Source: Micromonosporaceae bacterium
GTDB lineage: Bacteria > Actinomycetota > Actinomycetes > Mycobacteriales > Micromonosporaceae
Reading direction: 5' to 3'
Length of the DNA stretch: 50,529 bases
Assembly: GCA_020027875.1 (NCBI GenBank)
Contig: JAHRHA010000053.1
Location: forward strand, 1-50,529
Shown: positions 35,492-43,607 of the stretch, in pieces
Numbering within the stretch: the first letter of the stretch is position 1
Layout of the letters: the number at the start of each line of letters is the position of its first letter
Notes under the pieces: model-generated
Databases searched by the model: none
The model's input: only the letters and a program-made list of their open reading frames with translations
Told to the model about the DNA's origin: nothing
Made by a program: the position numbers and the translations under genes

Positions 35492-37006
35492 CTACTTCTC
35501 CGCCTGTACGTACCTGCGCTTGAGCCGTATGTCATAACCGGCGAACCGTCCTTCGCCGAGCGCGTGGAACTCGAGAGTCGGCTCCTTGCCCGGCGGGATG
35601 AAGCGTGCCGCCTCGCGGTAGTCCTGATTCACCTCCGTTAGGCGATCGAGGAAACGCTCCCGTGTCGCCTCGAGGTCGGCTGGCCGCTCGGCACCGGCCG
35701 CAAGCTCGAAGGCGATGGTGAGCGTCTTGTTGGCCTCCTTGTCCTCACCCGCGACAAGTGCGAACGAACGCACCCGCTCGGCGAGCTCGGGCAGTGAGTA
35801 CACGACCTCCTCCACATCCGTGGGGGCGACCTTCGAGCCGTAGAAGGCGACGGTCGAATCCGATCGCCCATAGTGGAACAGGAGGGGAAAGTCGAGATGT
35901 CGCTCGGAGAGGTCGGCCGGTCGCAGATTCAGCTCCGCGAGCGCGCGCGCGACTTCCCGGAAGCGTACGACGCAACCGAGATCGTGCAGGTTGTAGCGGA
36001 GTTTAGGGGCAGTCGTTCCCACCCGGCATATGGAGATGATGAGCTCGCCGGCCTCGCTGGTCTCGATGAAGTAGTCGAGCGGGTTGTACTGGAAGACCAT
36101 CGGCAAAGAGCGGTGCGACGGCAGGTTGAGCGAGCGGCCCAGCTCCGGGCGCTCGGCCAGAAGGCGGCGGAGCGCGATCGTGAAGTCGTTCTCGGCTGCG
36201 ACGTTGATCTCCAGGTCCGCCGCGCCGAACGAGCTGTAGACGGCGCGGAAGCTGCGCAGAAGGTATTTGCGCAGCGCCTCGCTCATGCCTTCGCCGCCGA
36301 CGACGGCCGCGCAGTGGTACTCGCTCCAGTCGATTCGGGCTTCGTCGACGAGCTGCTTGAGGAATGGCGGGTAGCCCAGAATGAGGTACCGGTAGCGCGG
36401 ACCGAAGTTACGAAGGGTTGTTTCGATCTTGCTGATGTCCGGGCCCAGCGACTTGAGGACAGCAACATCGACGGTCCCCATGGAGACAGCCATGCCTGTC
36501 GCCCAGGGCCCAAGTGCGAACGCGTTGACGATGAACAGCGGGTCCCGGCCGAACACCTGGCGAAGGTCGAACTGAAGGAGCATGCGGACGTCGGCGCGCT
36601 CCTGCGATCCGCGCACCCAGTCGGTCGGTCGCCCGCTTGTGCCCGAGGACTCGTCGATCACGACACCGCGCCGCGGGATCTGTCCGTTCCGGCACCGCGC
36701 CTCGGTGGAGAATCGGCGCACGTAGGTCTGCTTGTCCGTAATCGGGAGAGCGGAGAAGTCCGGCACGAGTCGGCGTACGCGCACCTGCGGATCCCCCGCC
36801 TCGCTCAGGAACCGTCTGTACGCGGGTACGTGTTTTCTGGCGTGCTCGACTGTGAGCCATAGTCGCCAGGTGCCGATCCGCCAAAGAAACGGCTCGAGGC
36901 CTGGGCGGAGCAGACGTTCCGCCCGCGGCGTGGAAAGGAGCGCCGCGCGCGCCCACTCTGTCCCGTGGAGGAACCCGAATACCAGAGCCCGCTTGAGCCG
37001 GGTCAC
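35492..37006 (-). CDS. CapK/PaaK-like adenylate-forming enzyme (phenylacetate-CoA ligase or CoF synthetase type)
   Basis: 504 residues from the GTG at 37006, overlapping the nitroreductase-like stop by four bases. The N-terminus is typical (VEHARKHVPAYRRFLSEAGD). The ATP-binding loop is VIDESSGTSGRPTDWVRG, the aromatic-Gly motif YSSFGAADLEINVAAENDF, and the hinge YGRSDSTVAFYGSKVAPTDV. The short C-terminal domain ends with REAARFIPPGKEPTLEF and IRLKRRYV. These enzymes activate a carboxylate as acyl-AMP, sometimes then to a CoA ester or amide. The acid is unknown. Coupling to a nitroreductase-like protein suggests a small modification pathway. Confidence 0.88.
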   Translation of the reverse strand: MTRLKRALVFGFLHGTEWARAALLSTPRAERLLRPGLEPFLWRIGTWRLWLTVEHARKHVPAYRRFLSEAGDPQVRVRRLVPDFSALPITDKQTYVRRFSTEARCRNGQIPRRGVVIDESSGTSGRPTDWVRGSQERADVRMLLQFDLRQVFGRDPLFIVNAFALGPWATGMAVSMGTVDVAVLKSLGPDISKIETTLRNFGPRYRYLILGYPPFLKQLVDEARIDWSEYHCAAVVGGEGMSEALRKYLLRSFRAVYSSFGAADLEINVAAENDFTIALRRLLAERPELGRSLNLPSHRSLPMVFQYNPLDYFIETSEAGELIISICRVGTTAPKLRYNLHDLGCVVRFREVARALAELNLRPADLSERHLDFPLLFHYGRSDSTVAFYGSKVAPTDVEEVVYSLPELAERVRSFALVAGEDKEANKTLTIAFELAAGAERPADLEATRERFLDRLTEVNQDYREAARFIPPGKEPTLEFHALGEGRFAGYDIRLKRRYVQAEK

Positions 37007-37920
37007 GCCACTATCTCGGTGAGCGGCCGGCGCGGGCTGCGTGGCGGCTCGGGTCCAGAGCCGATTCGGAGGAGGAGCCATACCTCGCGTTCTGCCTCTC
37101 TGATCCGGAGTCGCTCGGTTAGGCGAGCGTGGGCGGTGGGGCTCGTGATGACGGAACCGAAGGGCTGGATGTATAGGCCGTGCGCCGTGAGCGCGAGCCA
37201 GAAACTGAGCAACATCCGGCCGGCGGTGAGGCACTCGACGGGTGTGCCCCATGACCCGGCGATCCAGCCCACCGTCGCCGTGCCGCGCGTGCTGCGCAGA
37301 TAGAGCCTGCGCGCGAGAGCGCGGACGGGACCTGGTCGAAAGAGTTGGTGGCGATGGAAGAAGAGTCGAACGACCGGTGCCGGGAAGCCGAGGCCGCGAG
37401 GTGAGAAGCCATCGCCCTGTGCCAACGCCGCACGCTCGCTCAGGTGCGTCCAAAGCCCGATCTCCGTACGCCGGTCGTCCTCATCGAGGTCGTAGAAGAC
37501 CGTGTCGGCGTTGAGTGAGACGACCCAGTCGACGAGCGCCGGGTCGCTGGTGAAGCTTGCCTCGTGCCCAAACTCCGCCGCGATCGCGCAGAGCTGCCCG
37601 AGCGTCGCTTCGTCCACGGGCCGCCCGTCGAACGGAAGGCGCGAGGTTCTACGGCGATGCAGCAACGCCGCCGCGAAGCGGGCGGGTCCGTTACGCTGGC
37701 CGAGCCGCAGGCGGGCAACGAGCGGCCGCTCGTCCGCATCCACCCCCAGCGGAGGAAACTCATTCTGGACCTCCACCGTTAGGCCCGCCTTGCCGGCAGC
37801 CACGTCCAGCGCCTCGAGGAAGATGCCTTGTGCGGCGGCCGCGAAGCGGCCGTCAGGGTCCTCGACGGGGAGCAGGCGCTCGCGTAGTGCGTAGAGTTCG
37901 GCCGCCTCCGGTGAGTGCAA
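37003..37920 (-). CDS. Nitroreductase-like FMN protein, 5' end lost at a deletion junction
   Basis: From a TTG at 37920 it is 305 residues, but homology clearly continues upstream in frame to about 37968 (RWAPSPHNTQPWLVKLH). The PHNTQPW motif is the FMN-binding opening of Acg-like nitroreductases and should belong to the protein. No ATG, GTG or TTG precedes it in frame before the epoxide hydrolase coding sequence, so the real start is gone. Inside, HRRRTSRLPFDGRPVDEATL and FGHEASFTSDPALVDWVVS fit the family, and VECLTAGRMLLSFWLALTAH with GLYIQPFGSVITSPTA is the second conserved block. It is coupled to the adenylate-forming gene. It is expressed without its FMN motif, or not at all. Confidence 0.75.
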   Translation of the reverse strand: MHSPEAAELYALRERLLPVEDPDGRFAAAAQGIFLEALDVAAGKAGLTVEVQNEFPPLGVDADERPLVARLRLGQRNGPARFAAALLHRRRTSRLPFDGRPVDEATLGQLCAIAAEFGHEASFTSDPALVDWVVSLNADTVFYDLDEDDRRTEIGLWTHLSERAALAQGDGFSPRGLGFPAPVVRLFFHRHQLFRPGPVRALARRLYLRSTRGTATVGWIAGSWGTPVECLTAGRMLLSFWLALTAHGLYIQPFGSVITSPTAHARLTERLRIREAEREVWLLLRIGSGPEPPRSPRRPLTEIVA

Positions 37921-37969
37921 CTTTACGAGCCACGGCTGGGTGTTGTGCGGTGACGGCGCCCAGCGGGCG

Positions 37970-39160
37970 TCATCGACCGTTGTCGACCTCGTTGAAGTAC
38001 GTGAGGTTGGGGTAGACCTTCTCGGCCCAATGGCGTGGGGCTTGGAAGATCTCGCCGGGGAACACCGTGAAGGCTACCGGGAGTGAGAGCTCGGGAGGCT
38101 TTTGCCCGGACGCGATGGCCTCATTGATGCTTTGTGCGTTCTCCCAGTACAGGCGCGCCGACGAGGTGGCGGTGTTCGTCAGCCAGTACAGCGTGATGTT
38201 GTCGAGGACACTGTCCCGCGTCAGGCCTCCCGAAGGCTGCCCGTCGAGGAACGCGCGCGACATCTTCTCGTAGCTGTCTGCGTCGTGGTCGAGCATCCAG
38301 GACGCCAGCCCGACCGGTGTGTCCGTCAAACCGGCGCCGAGCGTCTGCGGCCGCGTGTTCATCTCTGCGATGTAGCCGCTCATGAAGATGCCAGCGACTG
38401 CATCCAACGCTGCGTGTTCCTTCTCGGCCCTGGAAGCAACGACGGCTATCGCGACTCGCTTGAACAGTCCCTGCGCGATCTCGCCGCCGAAGATAGCCGC
38501 CAGCACTTCGGTTGGGAAGGAGCTGAGGAAGTTGAGGTGAATGCCGACCAGCCCGTCCGGCGCCTGACGCGCCATCGCGTCGGTTACCGAGGCGCCCTGG
38601 TCACCCCCCTGAGCGACGTACCGTGTGTAGCCGAGGCGCTTCATCAGCTCCGCCCACGCTTGCGCGATGCGACCGGCATCCCAGCCAACCTCGGTCGGAT
38701 GCCCGGAGAAGCCATAGCCCGGCAGCGACGGCAACACGAGGTCGAAGGCGTCCTCGGAGCGTCCCCCGTAAGCCGTCGGGTCGGTGAGCGGGCCGAGGAC
38801 CTCGAGCAGCTCGATGACCGAGCCGGGCCAGCCGTGCGTGATGATCAGCGGCAACGCGTTCTCGTGCGGCGACTTGACATGGATGAAGTGGACGTCAACG
38901 CCGTCGATCGCGGTCTTGAACTGTGGCAGCGCGTTCAGTTTCGACTCGCATGTCCGCCAGTCGTGTTCGCTAACCCAGTAGTCGGCCACCTTGCGGAGCG
39001 TCGCCGACTGCACGCCCTGCGACCTGTCGTCGACGAGCTCCTTGTCGGGCCAACGCGTCTCGGCAATGCGGCGGCGCAGCCCCTCTAACTCCGCGGCGCT
39101 GGTCTCGATCGTAAACGGCCGGATCCCTCCGGCCGTAGACGCCTCGGTCGTAACAGACAT
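37970..39160 (-). CDS. Epoxide hydrolase (EHN type), C-terminally truncated and lacking the catalytic His
   Basis: 396 residues from the ATG at 39160. The N-terminal EHN domain (RPFTIETSAAELEGLRRRIA, ETRWPDK) and alpha/beta-hydrolase core are intact: oxyanion loop HGWPGS (109-114), PSLPGYGFSG, and the nucleophile elbow GGDQGA with D187. The lid and FTVFPGEIFQAPRHWAEKVY follow. It ends at YFNEVDNGR, where homologues read EVDKGGHFAAWEQP, the block holding the catalytic His. About 30 residues are therefore missing and the enzyme should be inactive. The break is the same one that removed the start of the nitroreductase-like gene. Confidence 0.88.
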   Translation of the reverse strand: MSVTTEASTAGGIRPFTIETSAAELEGLRRRIAETRWPDKELVDDRSQGVQSATLRKVADYWVSEHDWRTCESKLNALPQFKTAIDGVDVHFIHVKSPHENALPLIITHGWPGSVIELLEVLGPLTDPTAYGGRSEDAFDLVLPSLPGYGFSGHPTEVGWDAGRIAQAWAELMKRLGYTRYVAQGGDQGASVTDAMARQAPDGLVGIHLNFLSSFPTEVLAAIFGGEIAQGLFKRVAIAVVASRAEKEHAALDAVAGIFMSGYIAEMNTRPQTLGAGLTDTPVGLASWMLDHDADSYEKMSRAFLDGQPSGGLTRDSVLDNITLYWLTNTATSSARLYWENAQSINEAIASGQKPPELSLPVAFTVFPGEIFQAPRHWAEKVYPNLTYFNEVDNGR

Positions 39161-39678
39161 GTGGATCTCCTTCGGCGTTCAACCTCGTTGGCGGTCGAGG
39201 AGAGCTTCTTCCCTCCAACCGAACGGCATCCGCCGATCGGTGCCTCGCGAAGCACAGCGCGCGTCATGCGCCCCCGTGACCTGTGCCGACCCGGCATCCG
39301 GCTTGGCGCGGCGGCCGCTACACAATTGCCAACACTAGGTCTCGCAGTATGTGATCGCAGGCCATACCAGCAAAACCCGCACAGGCGCCAACGCACTGAG
39401 TCGGTTGAACCGCACTGGATGAGCCGTAGCGCAAAACCCCGTCAGGCCACTAGCCTGACGACCTTATGCGACATGGGCCGATATCGCGCGTGGCCGCCAC
39501 GAACCGGTATTCGGTGGCGGATTAGGCCTTCCACAGCCGCGCACAGCATTCCAACGCAGGGGCCGCCTACTAGGTGACACGCCTCCGCCAGAGACCGCCA
39601 CAGTCCGGCTTTGCCCGGGGTTGGTGGCGGAGCGACCAGACGGCGGGAGTCACCCCCAGCTCACCCGAGCTGCCGGCG
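39161..39678. other. Upstream region of the epoxide hydrolase, no gene recognised
   Basis: About 520 bp. Frames on both strands are open in places but none reads like protein, and no RNA gene is recognised. GGAGATCCACAT directly before 39160 gives the epoxide hydrolase a good ribosome site. The promoter presumably lies here. Confidence 0.4.
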
Positions 39679-39912
39679 TCAACATCTGACCTGCGGCCAG
39701 TTGATGCGCCGCAGTTCGTCAGCAAGTGCGTGGACGGCAGACTGTCTAAAGCGACGAGCCCAAATGCCAGCCCAATCTTCGTCGCCCAAGAAGAACTTCC
39801 AGTCGCTAATAACCGCTGGCCTCATGAGCAAGAATGGCACGGGCGCTTTGAAGGGTCGAAAGTCCGCGTTGTAAACGGCAGACAACTCGTTCCTTTCGTG
39901 GAACTCTCCCAG
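39679..39912 (-). pseudogene. Unknown protein, C-terminal fragment
   Basis: The minus frame reads GEFHERNELSAVYNADFRPF, KAPVPFLLMRPAVISDWKFF, LGDEDWAGIWARRFRQSAVH, and ALADELRRINWPQVRC before the stop. It is rich in Trp and Phe and looks like genuine protein, with lower GC than its surroundings. I do not recognise the family. The N-terminal part is cut off where the reverse-transcriptase remnant begins; the apparent in-frame start at 40011 lies within that remnant. Confidence 0.5.
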
Positions 39913-39935
39913 CACCACCCCGCCCCGCGAGGGGA

Positions 39936-40263
39936 ATGATCCGTGCCTGGTTGAAGGCGGGCGTGCTCGAACCTGGTCAGGGCTTCGCCCCGACCGAGGA
40001 AGGAACGCCACAAGGGGGCGTCATCAGCCCCCTGGTGCTCAACGTCGCTCTTCACGGCATGGAACACGCCGGGGGGCACCCGCTACCACCTTGATGCCGC
40101 CACCGGCGGCATCAAGGTGGTACCGGACGCCCCAGTCCTTGTCCGCTACGCGGACGATCTCCTCGCCCTGTGTCGCACCCGCGAGCAGCCGCAGGAGGTC
40201 AAGGACAGGCTGGCACAGTGGCTCGAGCCCCGGGGTCTTCGCTTCAACGAGGAGAAGATGTGA
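39936..40263 (+). pseudogene. ltrA: Group II intron reverse transcriptase/maturase, internal fragment
   Basis: Start-less reading: RAWLKAGVLEPGQGFAPTEE, GTPQGGVISPLVLNVALHGM, then after a frameshift near 40075 VVPDAPVLVRYADDLLALCR and TREQPQEVKDRLAQWLEPRG, ending at NEEKM with TGA (40261-40263). PQGGVISPL and the catalytic YADD box are diagnostic. The N-terminal RT blocks, the maturase and endonuclease domains, and the intron RNA ends are absent. Confidence 0.85.
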
Positions 40264-40449
40264 GCGCGAGCCCAACATCTCGGTAGAGGCTCGACGTGTC
40301 CTGCGCCTTGGCGTCGCGGATGACCGTCGCGATGTCCCCGAGCTCGGATATGACGTTGGTGATCTCCAGGTCTGGACCAGCTTTGGGTCGGTGCCGGCGT
40401 CGAGCGCGTCACGGTAGCGGTCCAGGCGTTTGTGGCATGAGGTGATGGT
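40264..40449 (-). pseudogene. Large serine recombinase, C-terminal fragment
   Basis: Two minus-strand frames give [26 protein letters not shown] and then, shifted, VISELGDIATVIRDAKAQDT, SSLYRDVGLALT. These match the helical C-terminal part of actinobacterial site-specific serine recombinases (CxxKLxRYRxALxxGxDP, then ALGDI...LYxxLGLxLT). The catalytic domain is not in the window. Confidence 0.6.
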
Positions 40450-40545
40450 GCGGTCGCCCGCCACATCAGCAACATCCTGACCAAGATCGGAGCGCCATCC
40501 CGCGCGGCAGCCACCGCCTACGCGTACGAGCACCACGTGATCTAG
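40450..40545 (+). pseudogene. LuxR-type helix-turn-helix tail, fragment
   Basis: [31 protein letters not shown] and TAG at 40543-40545 is the recognition helix and tail of a LuxR-family DNA-binding domain. The rest of the regulator is missing. It lies next to the recombinase fragment on the opposite strand. Confidence 0.75.
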
Positions 40546-40615
40546 GCACCCGTACACAGAACTACCCATGCGCCAAAGCGTGACTCTGGGTCGTTTGACC
40601 GAAGTCATGCCGTCT

Positions 40616-40629
40616 CCCTGCGGGCAGGG
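40616..40629. promoter_or_regulatory. Short inverted repeat upstream of the methyltransferase
   Basis: CCCTGC, GG, GCAGGG about 33 bases before the ATG at 40663. It could be a regulator site or a leader hairpin; no -10/-35 pair is convincing. Confidence 0.25.
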
Positions 40630-40662
40630 TTCTTGCAATGACGACAACGCAAGGAGCCGGAC

Positions 40663-41511
40663 ATGACGAATGCGAAGCAGACGACGACGAACGAAGCCGA
40701 GCACACCGCGCCCGTCGAGGCGTGGGACGCGATCGCGGCGCTGTACGACGAGCACGTTGCACCGGGTGAGTCCGATCTGGCCATCGCCGGACTGCGGCTT
40801 GCCGGTCTGCGGGCGGGCGAGACGTTCCTCGACGTCGCGGCCGGAACCGGTGGATTGAGCCTGCCCGCTGCGCGGTTCGGTGCGACCGTGTTGGCGACCG
40901 ACTGGGCACCCAAGATGATCGAGCATTTCAACGCGCGGGCGGGCGCCGAAGGTCTCGACGCCGTGGGTCGCGTGATGGACTGTCATGCGCTCGACATCGC
41001 CGACGACACCTACGACCTCACCGGTTCGCAGTTCGGCGTGATGCTCGTTCCGGATCAGGCCCAGGCGCTGCGCGAGATGGTTCGGGTGACCAAGCCTGGT
41101 GGACGGGTGCTGCTCATCGCCTACGGGAACCCGGACGAGTTCGAGGCGCTGCACTTCTTCATCGGTGCGGTGCAGGCGGTCGTCCCTGAGTTCGAGGGCC
41201 CCGAGGACGAGCCGCTGCTCGAGTTCCAGGTCGCCGTCCCGGACGTCCTGCGTCAGCGATTGATCGACGCTGGTCTGAAGGAGGTCACGGTTGACACCAG
41301 CAACCAGGAGCGGATCGAGGTGCGGACCGGACAGCAGCTCTGGGACTGGTGCCTCGGTGGCAACCCGATCCCGGGGATGCTCGTCGCCGATCTCACGGAC
41401 GAGCAGCGCGCAGACATCATCCGGGTGCTCGACGGCATGGTCCGTGAACACTCCGCCGACGGCCCGGCTGTGTTGACGGCGCCGCTGAACATCGGGGTGG
41501 GCACGAAATAG
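40663..41511 (+). CDS. Class I SAM-dependent methyltransferase
   Basis: 282 residues, ATG at 40663 with AAGGAG about 7 bases before it. Motif I is FLDVAAGTGGLSLPAARFGA (residues ~55-75), motif II LATDWAPKMIEHFNARA, and the post-motif region QFGVMLVPDQAQALREMVRV with TKPGGRVLLIAYGN is typical of UbiE/MenG-like small-molecule methyltransferases. A C-terminal part (VDTSNQERIEVRTGQQLWDW) may form the substrate pocket. The acceptor is unknown. No biosynthetic neighbour is intact, so it probably acts alone. Confidence 0.9.
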   Translation: MTNAKQTTTNEAEHTAPVEAWDAIAALYDEHVAPGESDLAIAGLRLAGLRAGETFLDVAAGTGGLSLPAARFGATVLATDWAPKMIEHFNARAGAEGLDAVGRVMDCHALDIADDTYDLTGSQFGVMLVPDQAQALREMVRVTKPGGRVLLIAYGNPDEFEALHFFIGAVQAVVPEFEGPEDEPLLEFQVAVPDVLRQRLIDAGLKEVTVDTSNQERIEVRTGQQLWDWCLGGNPIPGMLVADLTDEQRADIIRVLDGMVREHSADGPAVLTAPLNIGVGTK

Positions 41512-41554
41512 CGGCCGGCGAGACTGGGGCGAGGCCCGCGCCGTCCAGTAGCAG

Positions 41555-41975
41555 CTACGGACTCTTCGTCGCGCCGAGGGGACTCGAAGGAGGCCAGTCG
41601 TGGATGGCGCAAGCTGACCGATCCTTCGCGAGGTGGCATGTGTGCAGGGCGACGATCTTCGCCACTGCGTCGCGGCGTTCGGTAAATGCGTCGGGTTCGG
41701 CCGCGGTGAGTTCGGCGAACATCGCTTCGTCTTCGCTAGCAGCGGCGATCGACTTCTCGAGTTCGACAACGAGCAACTGTCTGACGAGGGCGAACATGCA
41801 CAACGACGTCGCGAGGTTGGGCAGGTAGGCGTCGCGGTTGCCGGCGGCCAATCTCCCGGTAGAGGGTGACCGCCTCGTCGGAGACGGTCAACGCCTCACC
41901 CCGCCGACTGGCCTCGGCCAACCGCAGCGCGTGGTTTGTTCTGGTCTTTCGCCGGCGGCGGAACCGGAGCATCAT
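41555..41975 (-). pseudogene. TPR-repeat protein fragment, frameshifted
   Basis: One frame reads HALRLAEASRRGEALTVSDE, AVTLYREI; with one base removed near 41850 it continues AAGNRDAYLPNLATSLCMFA. This is the ~41-residue repeat of actinobacterial TPR proteins (EALxxxxEAVxLYRELAxxNxDAYLPxLA). The last part (LEKSIAAASEDEAMFAELTA) has drifted. Usually these repeats follow a NB-ARC or CHAT domain, not seen here. Confidence 0.65.
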
Positions 41976-42011
41976 GAAACCCCCTTCCGTGACGGCGTTG
42001 GAGGTGTCAGG

Positions 42012-43385
42012 GTGTCCAGCGAAGATCTTTCCAATGTGCGTGCCAGCGAGGCGGTCCACGCGCGCGCAGCTGCGTTCGCGCGCGAGCTCAACCTACCGGC
42101 CGATGCCAGCCGGGCGCAGCTCATGGCGGCGCTTGCCGCCAGCCGCATCGTCGCCCCCTCATTGCGGACGGCCTTGGACGACACACGTGATCTCGAAGAC
42201 GTATTGATTGCCCTTCCATCGGGAGGCTTGAAAGTGCCGCCCAAGGTCGGGTGGCGCGCCACGGTGCCGCAGATCCCCAGTCGAAAGCCCCGCTATCACA
42301 TTCGCGTCCGCGCCGTCTTCTGCGCCGACGACGATGGCACGAATGGCGCCACCATCACCAAAAACCAGGTCTTAGAGCTCCTGAAGGTTGTGTCGACCCT
42401 CTACTTCCATGCGGGCCTGACCTTCGCCCTCTCGGCGGCGATGCCGTTGACCAACACAATGATCAACCAGGATTTCACAGTGCCGACCGGTCTCGATATG
42501 ACCGTCGAGGACCCGCCGCCCATGACCGCGGCGGAGACGAACGTCAGCTTCGACAAACACAACGCGGAACGGACTGCTTGGGCCCGGAACTATCCCGGCG
42601 AGCTGGTGATCTTCTTTCGTCGTGGCACCAAACTAGAATGGAACAAGACAGCGAGCGTATGGGAGGTCCGCGCGGCTTCCTTTGCATTCTCGGGGCCGGA
42701 GCACGAATTCGTGGCGATGGGCCAGGGGAGTCCGCCCGAGGTCAACCTGTTAGCCCACGAGTCCGGGCATTACTTCCATCTGAACCATACGTTCAACACC
42801 CTGGTGACCTTGACGGCGGCCGAGTCGAAGCAGTACCCGAACTGGGAGACCAGCGCGGCTGACCGGGCGGCCGGATTGAAGATTCTCCGGGAGAGGCTCG
42901 CCGAAGGCATTCGTACGTACATTGACGACCAGAATCACCCCGCCGACCAAGGGCTCGAGGTTCTCAATGGCGACGGTCTCATCGACACACCGCCCGACCC
43001 GGCACCACCAATCTTCCGTTACGGATTCGCCAACCAGTGCGACACACACTCAATCACGGTGGATGTGAACCTCGCCTCGGGCCCGCGTTCCTATACCGTC
43101 GTCGCGCCACATGACATCATCATGTCGTACTTCTTCCGGTGTGCTGGCCTGAAGCGCTACAGCGAATCCCAGATCGATGTCGTACGCACGTCGCTGGAGC
43201 AGGCGACGTTCACCGGCACCGTGAAGACAACTGGCGGCGCCGTCCTGCCGATCTTGTCGCGGCATCACCTGATTGCGCCCAAGTACAAGATGGACGGAGG
43301 CAACCAGGTCGCGGTTCCGCCAAAGTTCCTCACCCGGGCCGCGCAGCGGCTGAGGAGTCTCATCGGGCTGGGCCGTGGCCGATAG
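42012..43385 (+). CDS. Pappalysin-like (M43-type) metzincin metalloprotease, apparently cytoplasmic
   Basis: 457 residues from the GTG at 42012, 7-8 bases after GGAGGT. The zinc site is LLAHESGHYFHLNHTF: H249, E250, H253 and H259 in the HExxHxxxxxH metzincin spacing, although the usual Gly at the eighth position is His. Further on, the M43 calcium-type motif LNGDGLIDTPPDP (319-331) and the Met-turn HDIIMSYFF (M371) are in the expected order. The N-terminal ~90 residues are helical (FARELNLPADASRAQLMAAL). There is no signal peptide or membrane segment, which is unusual for the family. Substrate unknown. The TPR fragment precedes it on the other strand. Confidence 0.85.
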   Translation: MSSEDLSNVRASEAVHARAAAFARELNLPADASRAQLMAALAASRIVAPSLRTALDDTRDLEDVLIALPSGGLKVPPKVGWRATVPQIPSRKPRYHIRVRAVFCADDDGTNGATITKNQVLELLKVVSTLYFHAGLTFALSAAMPLTNTMINQDFTVPTGLDMTVEDPPPMTAAETNVSFDKHNAERTAWARNYPGELVIFFRRGTKLEWNKTASVWEVRAASFAFSGPEHEFVAMGQGSPPEVNLLAHESGHYFHLNHTFNTLVTLTAAESKQYPNWETSAADRAAGLKILRERLAEGIRTYIDDQNHPADQGLEVLNGDGLIDTPPDPAPPIFRYGFANQCDTHSITVDVNLASGPRSYTVVAPHDIIMSYFFRCAGLKRYSESQIDVVRTSLEQATFTGTVKTTGGAVLPILSRHHLIAPKYKMDGGNQVAVPPKFLTRAAQRLRSLIGLGRGR

Positions 43386-43559
43386 GGCGGCTGACCCGCA
43401 CCCTCACCCAAGATCAAGGCGAGGAGAACAAAGACCGGGCCATGACACCGGTCATGCCGGCACCAACATGACCCCGTCCTCACAGGGCAGCAGGCACAAC
43501 CCGAGTATTCGGCCGCCACAGGCTCGACCTTTGGAGGTCACTGGCAGGCGACACTCCCT

Positions 43560-43586
43560 GGGAGGGAGCGGGTCGTGCCCCCTCCC
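43560..43586. terminator. Strong hairpin between convergent metalloprotease and sialidase-like genes
   Basis: GGGAGGG (43560-43566) pairs with CCCTCCC (43580-43586); two further GC pairs extend the stem across an A-C mismatch. It lies 22 bases past the end of the minus-strand gene and could serve both genes. No U-run. Confidence 0.5.
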
Positions 43587-43607
43587 AGAGGTCGGCGTCA
43601 ACGATCG

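Noticed and set aside
35492..37453. Longer reading of the adenylate-forming gene with 149 extra N-terminal residues
   Set aside because: The extension lies inside the nitroreductase-like gene and is not protein-like; the GTG at 37006 gives the usual length and a four-base overlap.
40039..41769. 576-residue minus-strand frame covering the methyltransferase
   Set aside because: It is the antisense shadow of the methyltransferase and the mobile-element remnants; composition is Arg/Ser/Pro-rich and no family motif is seen.
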